This document shows positions 31,595 to 44,529 of a DNA stretch of 64,000 nt, piece after piece. The stretch comes from Thiosocius sp963719025 (GTDB lineage Bacteria; Pseudomonadota; Gammaproteobacteria; Chromatiales; Chromatiaceae): positions 1-64,000 of the forward strand of contig CAVRBK010000056.1 in the NCBI GenBank assembly GCA_963719025.1, in the 5' to 3' direction. Below the pieces are notes generated by a model that ran no database searches, was not told the origin of the DNA, and was given only the letters and a program-made list of their open reading frames with translations. The stretch's first letter is position 1. Every line of letters starts with the position of its first letter. A program made the position numbers and the translations under genes.

Positions 31595-34391
31595 ACCTGA
31601 TCAGCCGCGCAGCCTGGCGAGCAAGTTCCTCGGCTGACTTTGCAAAACCGGTATTCGGATGATCGCGCATCACCCGTTGCAACATGGGCCGGGCCTCGGA
31701 ATCGCGATTCATCACGTGCAGGGCCTCGGCGACATGCAACGCAATCTCGGCATTGCGTGGGGCAATGATCAGCGCCTGCTGCAAGGCGGAGAGCCCATCC
31801 TGCTGGCGTCCCTGCTGGAACAGGATCCAGCCGTAGGTATCGACAATCTCGGCGCGAGAAGGCGCGGCCTCATAGGCCTGGGTCGCCAGCTCCACGGCAC
31901 GCTCACCATTGACCTCCAGATACAGCCACGCCATGTTGTTCAATATTACCGGGCCTGCCTTACCGTGCTTGAGTGTCTCCTCGTAGGCCGCCAGCGCCTC
32001 CACATCCTGCCCGGCCTGTTGCCGGATCATTCCCAGGCTTGCCCAGGCCACGCCGTCGGTGGCGTTGCTCGCCACCCAGTCGGTCAATATATCGATGGCG
32101 CGTTCGCTCTGCCCCGCTGCGGCCAAGCCTCGCGCATACTGGTTCACCCGACGAGAACTGAGATCGATCTTCAACGCCGCCTCAGCCGCGGCAAGCGCCT
32201 TTTCACCCTCGCCAAGACCCCGATACGCAGCGGCCTCGATATCGAATCCCAACACATTGTCGGGGAAGTGCTGCTTCAGACGCTGGGCCACGTTCAACGC
32301 CGCATCAAAGCGTTTGTCACGCAGTTCCAGTTCGCCCAGGCCAACCCAGACCACGGGCACCTTGAAGGTCTTGTCGAGTTCGACCGCACGGCTGAAGGCG
32401 GTGCGTGAACGTTCTGTATGGCCGGCAGCGGCGTGTGCGCGTCCGAGTTGGAACCAGCCCTCGATACTCTCGGGCTGAACCTCGGTCAGCTTGGTCAGGG
32501 TATAGACGGCGCTGGCGTAGTCGCCGCTCTGCAGTTGCGCCATGCCTTGCAGGCGCAAGACCGCAGGCAGATCGCGCTGTTCCGGCTTGACTCCCGACAG
32601 GAGATTGGCTGCCTTGAGCCCCTCGCTGCTGCGCAGGTGCAGCTCGGCCAGCACCAGGATCGGTTGCAGGGCTTCCGGATTGGCGCGATTGGCCTTCACC
32701 AGCCAGTCTTCAGCACCTGCCATATCGCTGGCTGCCCGAGCCAGGCCAGCCATACCCATCAGTGCGCCGAGGTTCTTCGGATCGTTCTTCAGCACATCCT
32801 CGTAGGCCGCTTTGGCATCGTCCGGGCGCTTTGCCACGAGGGCCAGGCGCGCCAGGTTCATTCGCGCGACCTGGAACTTCGGATCCTTCTCAAGGGCCAG
32901 GCGGAAACGCCCTTCGGCGTCATCAAACTTGCGCTGGGCCAGATAGGCCAGGCCGGTGAGATTGAACGGGATCGGGCTGTCGGCCATCCGCGCCTCGAGT
33001 GCCTCCGAGGCCTCTATCGCCTTTTCAAACTCGCGCTTGTTGAGATAGCTCAGGACCAGCAACACGTCGGCCTGAACCACGTCCTGGCCCAGCGCCACCG
33101 CGGATTCGAGCTGAGAAATGGCCCCACCGGTATCACCGGAGGCGATCTTGCCAACCGCCAGCTGCGTGCGCAGCAGCGCCTGCTCAGGATCGATCTGTAC
33201 GGCACGTTCGATCAGTTCGGCGCCCCGGGAATTCTCCCCGGTCTGGATCAACGCGGTACCGAGCAAGGCAAGCAGTTGGGCATCGGCGGTATCGTCCCGC
33301 ACGATCGGCGACAGCACCTGTACGGCCCGGTCGGGCTGGCGCAGTTTCAGGCGCGCCGCGCCGAGCAACTTGATCACCTGGGGATTGCCCGGCGTACTGG
33401 CGAGCACGCGCGTCAGGTAATCATCGGCGACCGTGAACTCGTTACGCGCATAACTGACGATGCCGTATAACAACTGCGCCTGCAGATTGCCCGGAGCAAC
33501 CCGCAGCAGTACCTGCAGTTCGTCGGCGGCACGCTCCAGGTCACCGTCCTGGAACGACACCAGTGCCTGCAGGTAATTGACGGCAGGCAGATCCTTGGTC
33601 AAGCGATGCAGGCTCGCGAGATCCTGCTTCGCGGCATCGATGTTGCGTTGCGCGATGTGCACAAGGGCAAGCCCGATGTGCGCGCGTGGATTTGCCGGTG
33701 CCTCTTTCGCCGCACGCTGGTAATCGACTTCCGCCAGGTCCAGCTTCTGCAGTCGGCGCTGAAGATCGCCGCGCACCAGACGGGTCTCGACATGCCCCGG
33801 ATGTTCGACCAGCACCTGGTTCAACTGTTCAAGGGCCGCCTCGTTCTGTCGCTGCCCAAGCAAGACCTGGGCCTTGCCCAGCCGTGCCATGGGATTGCCG
33901 CTTTCGACGGCGAGTGCCGCATCATATTCGACGATCGCCGCTTCGGTCTGACCCAGCGCGAGACTGGCATTGCCACGGATGGCAAAGATCTCGGCCCGCA
34001 ACGCGGGAGCCAGATCATCGCTGACGCTGACCTCCTCCAAAATGCGACCGAACTGGCCCTGCAAAACCAGCGACCTTGCATAACCGGATAGCCATAACTT
34101 GTTAGGCGCGCCCAGATCACGTGCACGGCCGAACTCCTTCTCGGCCGCCGGGCCATCGGCGCCACGCAGGTACAGGGAACCCAGGGTGACACGGGCATTG
34201 ATATGCGAGGGATCTTCGCGCAACGCGTTCTTGAGCTGGATGATCGCTGATTTGATCTCCCCCTGCGCAAGGTATTGGCGCGCCTCTTCGACGTAGTCAT
34301 CCGCATCGGCCGCCGCAACGTTTTGCGCCAACAGAGCCACCGCGAGCGCGGCGCCAACCAACCAACCTGCTTTACCCCGGTACTGGCACAT
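31578..34391 (-). CDS. prsT: PEP-CTERM-system TPR protein PrsT
   Basis: About 937 residues of continuous TPR helices (for example ARVTLGSLYLRGADGPAAEK, ARLGKAQVLLGQRQNEAALE) behind an N-terminal signal sequence (WLVGAALAVALLAQNVAAA). This matches PrsT, a TPR protein encoded with the PrsK/PrsR pair in exosortase A genomes and thought to act in exopolysaccharide export. Family members are often lipoproteins, but no lipobox cysteine follows the signal here, so this one is probably soluble in the periplasm. The ATG at 34391 is preceded by GGGAG. It is downstream of prsR on the same strand. Confidence 0.88.
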   Translation of the reverse strand: MCQYRGKAGWLVGAALAVALLAQNVAAADADDYVEEARQYLAQGEIKSAIIQLKNALREDPSHINARVTLGSLYLRGADGPAAEKEFGRARDLGAPNKLWLSGYARSLVLQGQFGRILEEVSVSDDLAPALRAEIFAIRGNASLALGQTEAAIVEYDAALAVESGNPMARLGKAQVLLGQRQNEAALEQLNQVLVEHPGHVETRLVRGDLQRRLQKLDLAEVDYQRAAKEAPANPRAHIGLALVHIAQRNIDAAKQDLASLHRLTKDLPAVNYLQALVSFQDGDLERAADELQVLLRVAPGNLQAQLLYGIVSYARNEFTVADDYLTRVLASTPGNPQVIKLLGAARLKLRQPDRAVQVLSPIVRDDTADAQLLALLGTALIQTGENSRGAELIERAVQIDPEQALLRTQLAVGKIASGDTGGAISQLESAVALGQDVVQADVLLVLSYLNKREFEKAIEASEALEARMADSPIPFNLTGLAYLAQRKFDDAEGRFRLALEKDPKFQVARMNLARLALVAKRPDDAKAAYEDVLKNDPKNLGALMGMAGLARAASDMAGAEDWLVKANRANPEALQPILVLAELHLRSSEGLKAANLLSGVKPEQRDLPAVLRLQGMAQLQSGDYASAVYTLTKLTEVQPESIEGWFQLGRAHAAAGHTERSRTAFSRAVELDKTFKVPVVWVGLGELELRDKRFDAALNVAQRLKQHFPDNVLGFDIEAAAYRGLGEGEKALAAAEAALKIDLSSRRVNQYARGLAAAGQSERAIDILTDWVASNATDGVAWASLGMIRQQAGQDVEALAAYEETLKHGKAGPVILNNMAWLYLEVNGERAVELATQAYEAAPSRAEIVDTYGWILFQQGRQQDGLSALQQALIIAPRNAEIALHVAEALHVMNRDSEARPMLQRVMRDHPNTGFAKSAEELARQAARLIRFTDPG

Positions 34392-34508
34392 GATCCGGAA
34401 TTCTCCCTGTCTGTGATTTATGGCCATCGTCACCGCAAAATAGCGTGGCGATATTAATTGTCGATGAAAGACCTCGAGACGGACCTGCGGCGGCAACGCG
34501 GAAACGCG

Positions 34509-35873
34509 TCAGAACTCGCCGATCCCGTATTTTTTCATAAGATTATACAAAGTCGGTCGTGTCACCCCGAGCAGTTCCGCCGTTTTGGAGACATTGCTGT
34601 CCGTTCGCGCCAGTGCGCGGACGATCGCCATCGACTCCGCCTTCTCGCGCACCTCGCGCAGATTGAAGGGCTCCTGCTCTGCGTCGGCGTCCTGCTCCGG
34701 CAGCTCCAGGTCCTCGAGCGAGGCATGGGTGCCGTCGGCCATGATCACGGCGCGCTTCACACGGTTTTCCATTTCGCGCACGTTGCCGGGCCAGGCATAG
34801 GCTTCAATGGCCTCGACCGCCTGCGGCGTGAAACCCTTGATCGGGCGCTTGAGCTGGGTCGCAAAGCGCTCGATAAACGCACGGGCCAGCAGCAGGCTGT
34901 CACCCTGCCTGTCGCGCAGCGGCGGCACCCTGATCGTGGCCTCGTTGATCCGATAGTAAAGGTCCTCACGGAAGTCACCCGCCTCAATCAATTCGGGCAG
35001 ATCGCGATGGGTCGCACAGATCACCCGCACATCCACCGGAATCTCGCTCCGCCCACCGATCCGTTCGATGACCCGCTCCTGGAGAAAGCGCAACAACTTG
35101 GCCTGCAGCGGCAGCGGCAGGTCGCCGACCTCGTCGAGAAAGAGGATGCCGCCATTCGCCACCTCAATCTTGCCCGGCGTGGTCTTGGCCGCCCCGGTGA
35201 AGGCGCCTTTCTCGTAACCGAACAGCTCGCTCTCTAGCAGCGCCTCGGGAATGGCGGCACAGTTGATGGCCACCAGGCGCTTGTCGGCACGGTCACTCAG
35301 GTTGTGAAGGGCCTTGACCAGCACCTCTTTGCCGGTCCCGCTTTCACCGAGAATCAGTGTCGATACATCGGTCGGCGCCAGCTTCTCCACTGTCCGGCAG
35401 ACCTTCATCATCTCCGGGCTGGATGCAATCAGGCCCTCCAGAACCGATTCACCATGTACCGTCTGCAGGCGACGGTTCTCCTGTTCGATCTCGAACAGCC
35501 TTGCTGCCCGGCGGATGGTAATCGCCAGCAGATCAGGATCGATCGGCTTCTCGTAGAAATCGTAGGCGCCCATCGCGATCGCCCGCATCGCGTTGGTGCG
35601 GTCATTGTGACCGGTAACCACAATCACCTTGGTATCCGGCACCAGCGACAGGATTTCCTCCAGCAGGCCGAATCCGACACTTACTCCGCCGGGATCGGGA
35701 GGCAGGCCAAGATCCAGGGTGACTACTGCGGGTTCGAAGCGACGCAGGTGCGCAATCGCCCCGTCACGGTCATCCGCAACGGCGACCTCGAAATCTTCGA
35801 AGCTCCACTTGAGCTGGCTTTGCAACCCGGGATCATCCTCGACGACCAGAAGCTTGTCTTTGTTTTCAGCCAA
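34509..35873 (-). CDS. prsR: Sigma-54-dependent response regulator PrsR
   Basis: A 454-residue NtrC-family activator: receiver domain (phospho-acceptor Asp in VTLDLGLPPDPGG), AAA+ domain with Walker A ILGESGTGKE, the sigma-54 contact loop GYEKGAFTGA, and a C-terminal Fis-type helix-turn-helix (NVSKTAELLGVTRPTLYNL). The receiver start DKLLVVEDDPGLQSQLKWSF is characteristic of the PEP-CTERM-box regulator PrsR. It lies 6 bp after prsK, its probable kinase. The expected targets are sigma-54 promoters of EPS and PEP-CTERM genes. Confidence 0.94.
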   Translation of the reverse strand: MAENKDKLLVVEDDPGLQSQLKWSFEDFEVAVADDRDGAIAHLRRFEPAVVTLDLGLPPDPGGVSVGFGLLEEILSLVPDTKVIVVTGHNDRTNAMRAIAMGAYDFYEKPIDPDLLAITIRRAARLFEIEQENRRLQTVHGESVLEGLIASSPEMMKVCRTVEKLAPTDVSTLILGESGTGKEVLVKALHNLSDRADKRLVAINCAAIPEALLESELFGYEKGAFTGAAKTTPGKIEVANGGILFLDEVGDLPLPLQAKLLRFLQERVIERIGGRSEIPVDVRVICATHRDLPELIEAGDFREDLYYRINEATIRVPPLRDRQGDSLLLARAFIERFATQLKRPIKGFTPQAVEAIEAYAWPGNVREMENRVKRAVIMADGTHASLEDLELPEQDADAEQEPFNLREVREKAESMAIVRALARTDSNVSKTAELLGVTRPTLYNLMKKYGIGEF

Positions 35874-35879
35874 CGTAGG

Positions 35880-38007
35880 TTAATCCTTGTCTTCGCTTTC
35901 TTGTTGTAAGGACATGTCACCCAGGCTGGGCAACATGATCCTGAATACCGTGCCCCGCCCTGGGGTGCTTTCAACCACGACCTGCCCGCCCAAAGCGACG
36001 ATAACCTCGCGGCACTCGTAGGCACCGATGCCCATGCCGGTCAGCCCCTTGGTTGAATCGAACGGACGAAACAGGCGGGTCTTGATGAAATCCGCATCCA
36101 TTCCGGCGCCGGTGTCGCGAACCTCGACTATAACTTGGTCACCGGCCACCCGCAGCAGCACCTCGATACGTCCATCTGCCGGCGTCGCATCCTGTGCATT
36201 CTGCACAACATGTCCGATCACCGCGGACAGGCGATCCGGTTCGGCCGATACCCAGGCGGCGTCCACTTCAGACCGCAGCACAGGCGACGGGGTTCCTGCG
36301 GACTTTGCAGCAATCACCTCGCGAACCTCGCTCACCAGGTCGAGTCGGCGATTTTCGCCGGTGATATCGGCGCTCTTCAGCTGCGCCATGAGGCGGTTCA
36401 TCTTCGTTACGGCGTTCTCGATCGTGCCGATCGCGTCATCGATGAACTCCGGGTTGTGCTTATGTTTCGCGGCGTTTTTTGCGACCAGGGAAAGCTGCGC
36501 AATCAGGTTCTTGAGGTCATGCATGACAAACGCCGACAGGCGATTGAACCCTTCGAACTGGCGGGCCTCGGCCAGCGCCTCGGCGGCCTGGCTCAGGGCC
36601 AGGTAGCTTGCCGCCTGCATACCGACGGTCTTCAGCAGGTCGAGGTTCTCCCAGTTGATGGATTGCGGTGCACGTGGCTGCAGCAGCAGTACGAAATCCG
36701 AGCAGCTGTTCGTCATGGATCAGTGGGACGATCAACCAGGCATCGGCGTTGTCATACACCCATGCCGGAAGGTCCAACGAACCATAGATATCAGGATCGC
36801 TCCGATACTCATCGACTTTGATCACCCAACGCTGATCGCGCAGAAACGGGATCAAGGATTCATCGGCAGCGACCGTCGAAGCGACCGCGTGCTGCGAATT
36901 GAACCGGGCCTTGAAGCGGTATTCACCTTTGTCCGAGCGCACCCATAACAACCCGCCGGAGCTGTCGACAATCTCGGCCAGCGCCCAGATGACACGTTCA
37001 CTCAAAGGCTTGTCGACACCCCTGCCGGCCAGCAGGCCGATCACCCGCAGCCACTCTTCACGGTAGTCGTAGCGGTAACTGAAGAAGTGCTTGTCGAGAA
37101 AGACCCGGATGCGCGCCCGAAACTGACCCGAGAACAGCAGCGCAACCAGCACAATGATGGCGCCAAACAGGAAGGCGATCTGCAGCACGCCGCCCCATTC
37201 ACCGCCGTAGATCTTGATGTAATAGCCGGCCAGTGCCATCAGCAGCATGTACAGGCCGGCACTGAACAGGGTCGTCGAGTGCAGCACCATGCGGCGCGAC
37301 AGGAATACCGGCAGGCGCCAGTCCGGATTGCGCGCCGCTGTTACCCCGATCAGCGGCACCGCCATGAACACGACGAACCCGCGCGCCGACCAGATCGCCC
37401 CGTCGAGCCGGTGGAACAGCAAGGCATCGGTGTAGAGGTAGAAGTCGAAGGCGAACACGGCGCCGAGACCGAAACAGAGGTGCTTGATGCCCCAGCGCAA
37501 CTCCACCGGCGTATTGCGAAACAGCTGTTCCACGAGGGCGAGCCCCAACACGGCATACAACAACTGACCGATCAGCGAGAATTCACGTTGCACCGCGGTT
37601 GGCCGGAGGTGCGCAACCAGCTGCGGCACGTCCACCAGCATCACCAGCATCAGGAATCCCAACACCAGGCAGCCCAGACGCACGTAACGCAGCATCCGCG
37701 AGTACGCGCCATTGCCCTCGGCGAACGGCTTCAACAGATGCAGGAGAAAGAAGATCCAAAGCAGGTTGCGGACCACCTCTGTCGCCCAGACGACTTCCAG
37801 CCCGGGCAGGCCAAACCCGGCCTGCGCGGCAGCCGATAACGCCCACAAGGCAGATCCGCCGACTGCGGCGAGGAGCTGGGTACCCTGGAAACGTGCACGC
37901 CAGCCCGTCAGCAGCAACAGAAAGAGAAACAAAAACGCCAGGCCGGTCAGCCCGTAGCCATAGAACGCCAGTTGATTCACCGCCAAATCATCCCCCTGCG
38001 AGGACAA
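35880..38007 (-). CDS. prsK: Membrane histidine kinase PrsK (one frame break)
   Basis: About 700 residues after repair. The N-terminal half has about ten hydrophobic helices (from LAFYGYGLTGLAFLFLFLLL to the FGAIIVLVALLFSGQF segment). A GAF-like domain follows, then a HisKA-like helix in which AFVMHDLKNLIAQLS holds the phospho-acceptor His. The ATPase domain has the boxes VQNAQDA, DTGAGMD and TGMGIGAYECREV. This layout is PrsK. The frame breaks near 36693; removing one base joins HDEQLLGF to VLLLQPRAP in the GAF domain. It is the partner of prsR. Confidence 0.92.
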
Positions 38008-38065
38008 GCTGCGGCCGCAAAGGCCAGCCGGTCATTAGCACGCCCGATAGGCCGGTTGCCATCGG

Positions 38066-39462
38066 TCAGTGCGCCCCTTTGCCCCAAAGCACGACCTCGA
38101 CCGTCTCCAGCAGGATGATGAGATCGAGAAAGGCGCTCGCATTCTTGACATAGTAGAGATCGAACTCGAGCTTGTTGCGCGCATCATCGATCGTCGCCCC
38201 GTAGGGGTAGGAAAGCTGCGCCCAGCCGGTCAGTCCCGGCTTCACCCGGTGACGTTCGCTGTAGAACGGAATCTCTTTGTCCAGCTGCTCGACGAACTGC
38301 GGGCGCTCGGGCCGCGGCCCGACCAGGCTCATCTCGCCCAGCAGCACGTTGAATACCTGCGGCAGTTCGTCCAGCCGGGTCTTGCGGATCACCGCCCCGA
38401 CCCGGGTGATACGACTGTCGTTCTTGGTCGCCCAGCGGGCCACCCCGTCGGCCTCGGCGTCGGTCTGCATGCTGCGGAACTTATGCACCTGAAACGGCCT
38501 GCCGTTCAGACCGACCCGGACCTGGTGAAACAGGATCGGTCCCTTGCCGCCACTCTCGATCAGGATGGCCAGCGCCACCAGCAGCATCAACGGCCAGGCC
38601 AGCAGAAAGATCAGCCGCCACGGCCAGAAGTCGAGGATTCGCTTGGAATACAGCGCGACGCCGCTCAGCCGAAAACCGTCGGAGAAAAAGATCCAGCTGG
38701 GATGCAGCACATCGAGCTTGATGCGCGAGGTCTCTTTTTCGAAGAAGCTCAGCAGATCCAGCACCATGGTGCCGGACATCTTGCAATCGAGGATCTCGTC
38801 GACCGGCAGACGCAGACGCCGGTCATCCGGCGCGACGACGATCTCGTCGACCTCGTGCGCGAGCACGATATCCATCAGGCGGCGGTCATGCGGCATCCAG
38901 CGCTGCTCGGGGATATCGGTCTCCTGCTCATTCACCGGGACATAGCCAACCACCCGGAAACCGGGCTGCTGCGGCTCCAGATCGGCGATCATCTGTGCCT
39001 GGCGACCGGTTCCCAGCACCAGCACGGTGGTCGACTGCACCTCGCTATGGGTCAGGCGGAAGAACAGCGTGCGCAGACCCAGCACGCCGACGAAGGTGAA
39101 CAGCATGGCATAGACCATGACACCGCGCCCGACGACGAGATCCGGGAAAGGTGTAGAAGACGACACTCATCGCGACGCTGGCGATCAGGAAACTCAATCC
39201 GATCCGGACCAGCAGCCCGGCGCTGAACGGCAGGCCACGCTGGTACAGGCCGACCGAGATCATCGCGATCGTCATCGACGACCGGCGTAGGCCAGCGCGG
39301 TGTAGGACAGGGATCTCCGGCAGGCCTGCCAGCACGATCCCACCGATGGTGAGCGCGCATGTAGAAACCGGCCACCAGCGAATAGAAGATCACCAGAAAC
39401 TCGACAACACCCAGCAGCAGGTAAAGCTTGGACACGTAGTGCCCAAAGAGCCGGATCATCAT
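38066..39462 (-). CDS. EpsB-type undecaprenyl-phosphate sugar phosphotransferase (several frame breaks)
   Basis: Starts exopolysaccharide repeat synthesis by moving a sugar-1-phosphate onto undecaprenyl phosphate at the inner membrane. N-terminal helices (HYVSKLYLLLGVVEFLVIF and others) and a CoA-binding-like Rossmann domain (TTVLVLGTGRQAQMIADLE) precede the bacterial sugar transferase domain: KRILDFWPWRLIFLLAWPL, FHQVRVGLNGRPFQVHKFRS, IRKTRLDELPQVFNVLLGEM and LVGPRPERP. The match is to the EpsB/TIGR03013 group seen in PEP-CTERM loci. Breaks lie near 39142-39145, 39279-39289, 39308-39314 and 39353-39357. Removing single bases restores one frame; the 39279-39289 site seems to need two. Confidence 0.88.
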
Positions 39463-39513
39463 GAACCAGGTTACTCCCTTTAACCGCAAGCGCGCCGAGC
39501 CTGACAAAGCGCA

Positions 39514-39526
39514 TTGCCTTTGGCAA
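39514..39526. promoter_or_regulatory. Short palindrome in the epsB/tviB divergent region
   Basis: A perfect 13-bp palindrome TTGCC-TTT-GGCAA lies between the divergent sugar transferase and dehydrogenase genes, about 50 bp upstream of the transferase start. It may be an operator, but I cannot link it to a regulator. Confidence 0.3.
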
Positions 39527-39662
39527 CTGATTAATCAAATATTGCATACCCGGCTCACAAGGCTGACCGGACCGTCTCGCCTCTGTCGTGAAGGCAGGTT
39601 ATCATCCTCGCGCTACCGGCGCCCGCGCCCCTCTAAATAAAGACAGCAAGGTTTATCGCCCA

Positions 39663-40937
<1,275 letters not shown>

Positions 40938-40962
40938 GCCAGGCCATCTCAAGGAAAACCGT

Positions 40963-41974
<1,012 letters not shown>

Positions 41975-41990
41975 CCGCGGCAAAATCTGA

Positions 41991-42014
41991 CCGGGCAGTT
42001 TCACGCACGCCCGG
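41991..42014. terminator. Possible weak hairpin between convergent epimerase and thrC genes
   Basis: CCGGGC and GCCCGG form a 6-bp stem with a 12-nt loop in the 59 bp between the two convergent stops. No T-run follows, so this is a weak candidate. Confidence 0.3.
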
Positions 42015-42033
42015 CGTTCTGCACCGCCTTCCT

Positions 42034-43506
42034 TCAGATAAACGCGAGCACTTCCCGCTCGATATCCTGCTTGTCGATCACGGTATCCTGCACCACCGGC
42101 CTGTCGAACAGGGCCTCGATCATTGGCGGAATGGGCGTGTTCGCGGTGGCGGATATCGATTTCAGGGCATCGATATCGTGGCTGTCGTCCTCGCCGGTCA
42201 GGGCGTGCGCGATGGTCGGCGAAAACTTGGTCCATTCCGCGGTGGAATAGACGATGTCCGGCAGCGGCTTGTCGCGGCAGCTGACGTGGGTCTTGAAACA
42301 GATGGCGGTATGCGGGTCCATCAGGTAGCCGTCGTCGCGGAAGGTCTCGCGAATGCAGGTATCGACCTCTTCATCGTCGGCATAGTCGGCCGCGAACACG
42401 GCCTGCAACGCGACCAGCTCTTCGCCGGTCAGATGATAGACCCGGTTCTCGTCCAGCTCGGCCATCAACTCGCGCGTGCGTTGCGCGCCGTACAGGTCGT
42501 AAAGTATGCGTTCGACATTCGACGACTTGAGAATATCCATGGCCGGCGAACTGGTCGCGATCACGTCGCGGTCGCGCAGATCGTAGGTCCCGGTTCGGAT
42601 CAACTCGGTCAGCACATTGTTGCGGTTCGAGGAGATCAGGATCTTCTCCACCGGCAACCCCATTTTCATCGCGTAGTAGCCGCCAAGCGCATTGCCGAAG
42701 TTGCCGCTCGGCACGTTCAGGTACACCTTGTCGCCGATCGCAATCACACCCTGCCTCACCAACTCCAGGTAACTGTGGATGTGGTAGATCTGCTGGAAGA
42801 TAATGCGGCCGAAATTGACCGAGTTGGCTGCAGACAGGTGGGTGTGGCGCTCGCGCAGCCTGTCCTGAAACGAATCGGAAGACAACAGGGTCTTCAGTGC
42901 GGACTGTGCGTCGTCAAAATTGCCGTGGATGCCGATCACCTTCAGGTTGGCGGCGTCCTCGGTCACCATCTGCAGGCGCTGCACGTCCGATGTCCCGCCA
43001 TCCGGGTACAGACAGGCCACCTTCACGTTGGCGCGATCCTTGAAAGTCTCCAGGGTCGCCGGCCCGGTATCGCCGCTGGTCGCCGCGAGGATCAGGTAGT
43101 GCTCGTCGCGGGCCTGGGCCAGGCTGGACAGCACCACGCCGAAGGGCTGCAGGGCCATGTCCTTGAAGGCCCGCGTGGGACCGTGATACAGCTCGGAAAC
43201 GAACAGGTCGTCGCGCACCCGCACGACGGGCACCGGATGCGCCGGGTCGTCGAAGCCGTCGTACAGGTCCAGGGCACGATCGATCACGGCCTGGTCGACA
43301 TCCAGTTCGAAGGCATCGAGCACGGCGCGCGCCAGCGTCTTGTAGTCGCTGTCGATGTGCGCATGCAGGAAAGGTTCGCCCAGCTCAGGCAGGCTTTCGG
43401 GCACGTAGATGCCGCCGAAAGAGCACAGCGGACTGAGAATGGCCTGGGAGAAGGTGACGGACGACGGACGGGTGCCGTCGTTGCCCCGGGTTTCGATGAA
43501 ATTCAT
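42034..43506 (-). CDS. thrC: Threonine synthase
   Basis: PLP enzyme that converts O-phosphohomoserine to threonine, about 490 residues (the long proteobacterial type). The start MNFIETRGNDGTRPSSVTFS at 43506 is canonical; the reading frame runs further upstream but is not conserved. The PLP lysine lies in LYHGPTRAFKDMALQPFG, and the phosphate-binding loop is AATSGDTGPATLE. It is the last gene of the hom / rpfE-like / thrC set. Confidence 0.97.
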   Translation of the reverse strand: MNFIETRGNDGTRPSSVTFSQAILSPLCSFGGIYVPESLPELGEPFLHAHIDSDYKTLARAVLDAFELDVDQAVIDRALDLYDGFDDPAHPVPVVRVRDDLFVSELYHGPTRAFKDMALQPFGVVLSSLAQARDEHYLILAATSGDTGPATLETFKDRANVKVACLYPDGGTSDVQRLQMVTEDAANLKVIGIHGNFDDAQSALKTLLSSDSFQDRLRERHTHLSAANSVNFGRIIFQQIYHIHSYLELVRQGVIAIGDKVYLNVPSGNFGNALGGYYAMKMGLPVEKILISSNRNNVLTELIRTGTYDLRDRDVIATSSPAMDILKSSNVERILYDLYGAQRTRELMAELDENRVYHLTGEELVALQAVFAADYADDEEVDTCIRETFRDDGYLMDPHTAICFKTHVSCRDKPLPDIVYSTAEWTKFSPTIAHALTGEDDSHDIDALKSISATANTPIPPMIEALFDRPVVQDTVIDKQDIEREVLAFI

Positions 43507-43538
43507 GATGCGCGCTGGGTATTCAACAAAGCCCGCGA

Positions 43539-44525
43539 TTATACCCCTTCGGCGCCGCGAGACACCCCGGGATTCGCGTCCAGACAACTGAGCAGGGGTC
43601 GCTTCCTGCGCCACAGGCGCCAGGCCGAGCGTGCCTGCCAGCGGTAAACCGTCCCGTTACCGGGATGTACATGCAGCGCCTCGCAGTCCTTCAGCCAGCC
43701 GGACAGCCGATCCTCGAGTCCGGCAATTGCCTGCAGCCAGGCAGCAGGGTCGGCACGCGTCACCGCCCTGCCCGGCGCATGCTCGACGATCAATCCATCG
43801 CCGCCCACCCCGTTACGCAATGCAAGCAGCCCACGAGCAAGGACGCAATCACCGACAAGCCGGGCCACCGGGCCCTGCCCCTCCGGTGGCAGAACGCCAC
43901 CACCACTGAACCACAGGCCACCCAGCATCGGCCGCCCGCCGACCTCGCGTGCATGGTTGAGATCCAGCCCGTGAAACAGCATCTGGGTCTCGTTGAGCAG
44001 GCCACGCCACCAACGCCGGTCCCCGCCATTGGGCAGGAAGTGGTCAAGACTGCGCCCGATCACGGCCGACAGCGGGTGTGTTTGGATTGACGGTGCCTGG
44101 TCACAGTGCAGGTAGATGCGCCCGGTGGGGCTGCTGTGCAAGTACACACCGTCGTCGTTGAAATGAACATTGAAGGCGCGGACCACCTGGGCGATCTCGT
44201 CGCCATCGAGCGGGTCGTCGTCCAGATCGAAGGCCAATAGACGGTCCCGGTCGGGAATCATTTGCAGGGGATCGGCGTGCAGCAGGAAGCCCGCCGGTGC
44301 CTCGCCGGTATCGGCCAGGAAAGAGACCGCGGCAGTGGGCAGGTCGGTACCGGCCGGGGTGTCGATCCCGAACAGGGCGAACAGGCCCGCTGCGTAGCCG
44401 ACAGGCTCGACCAGCCGGTCGGCGCGTGCCAGCAGCTGCTCGAGAACCGGCAATGCCGGGAGGTCTGCGCCCGCGAGTCCCGGCATGGGACCGAGCAGGC
44501 CGGGCACGAAAAGGTGGCGGATCAA
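43539..44525 (-). CDS. RpfE-like protein (phosphoglycerate-mutase-like annotation)
   Basis: About 328 residues matching proteins annotated as RpfE-type regulatory protein or cofactor-independent phosphoglycerate mutase homologue. Hallmarks are HLFVPGLLGPMPGLAG at the start, LHADPLQMIPDRDRLLAFD, QTHPLSAVIGRSLDHFLP and GLWFSGGGVLP. The family has no firmly known reaction. The most natural start is TTG at 44525 (LIRHLFVPGL), four bases after the hom stop; a longer reading would overlap hom. Position between hom and thrC suggests co-transcription but does not prove a role in threonine synthesis. Confidence 0.75.
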   Translation of the reverse strand: MIRHLFVPGLLGPMPGLAGADLPALPVLEQLLARADRLVEPVGYAAGLFALFGIDTPAGTDLPTAAVSFLADTGEAPAGFLLHADPLQMIPDRDRLLAFDLDDDPLDGDEIAQVVRAFNVHFNDDGVYLHSSPTGRIYLHCDQAPSIQTHPLSAVIGRSLDHFLPNGGDRRWWRGLLNETQMLFHGLDLNHAREVGGRPMLGGLWFSGGGVLPPEGQGPVARLVGDCVLARGLLALRNGVGGDGLIVEHAPGRAVTRADPAAWLQAIAGLEDRLSGWLKDCEALHVHPGNGTVYRWQARSAWRLWRRKRPLLSCLDANPGVSRGAEGV

Positions 44526-44529
44526 ACGA

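Noticed and set aside
39514..39550. A sigma-54 promoter in the epsB/tviB gap (TGGCAA with TTGCA)
   Set aside because: The two elements are about 10 bp too far apart for an RpoN -24/-12 site.
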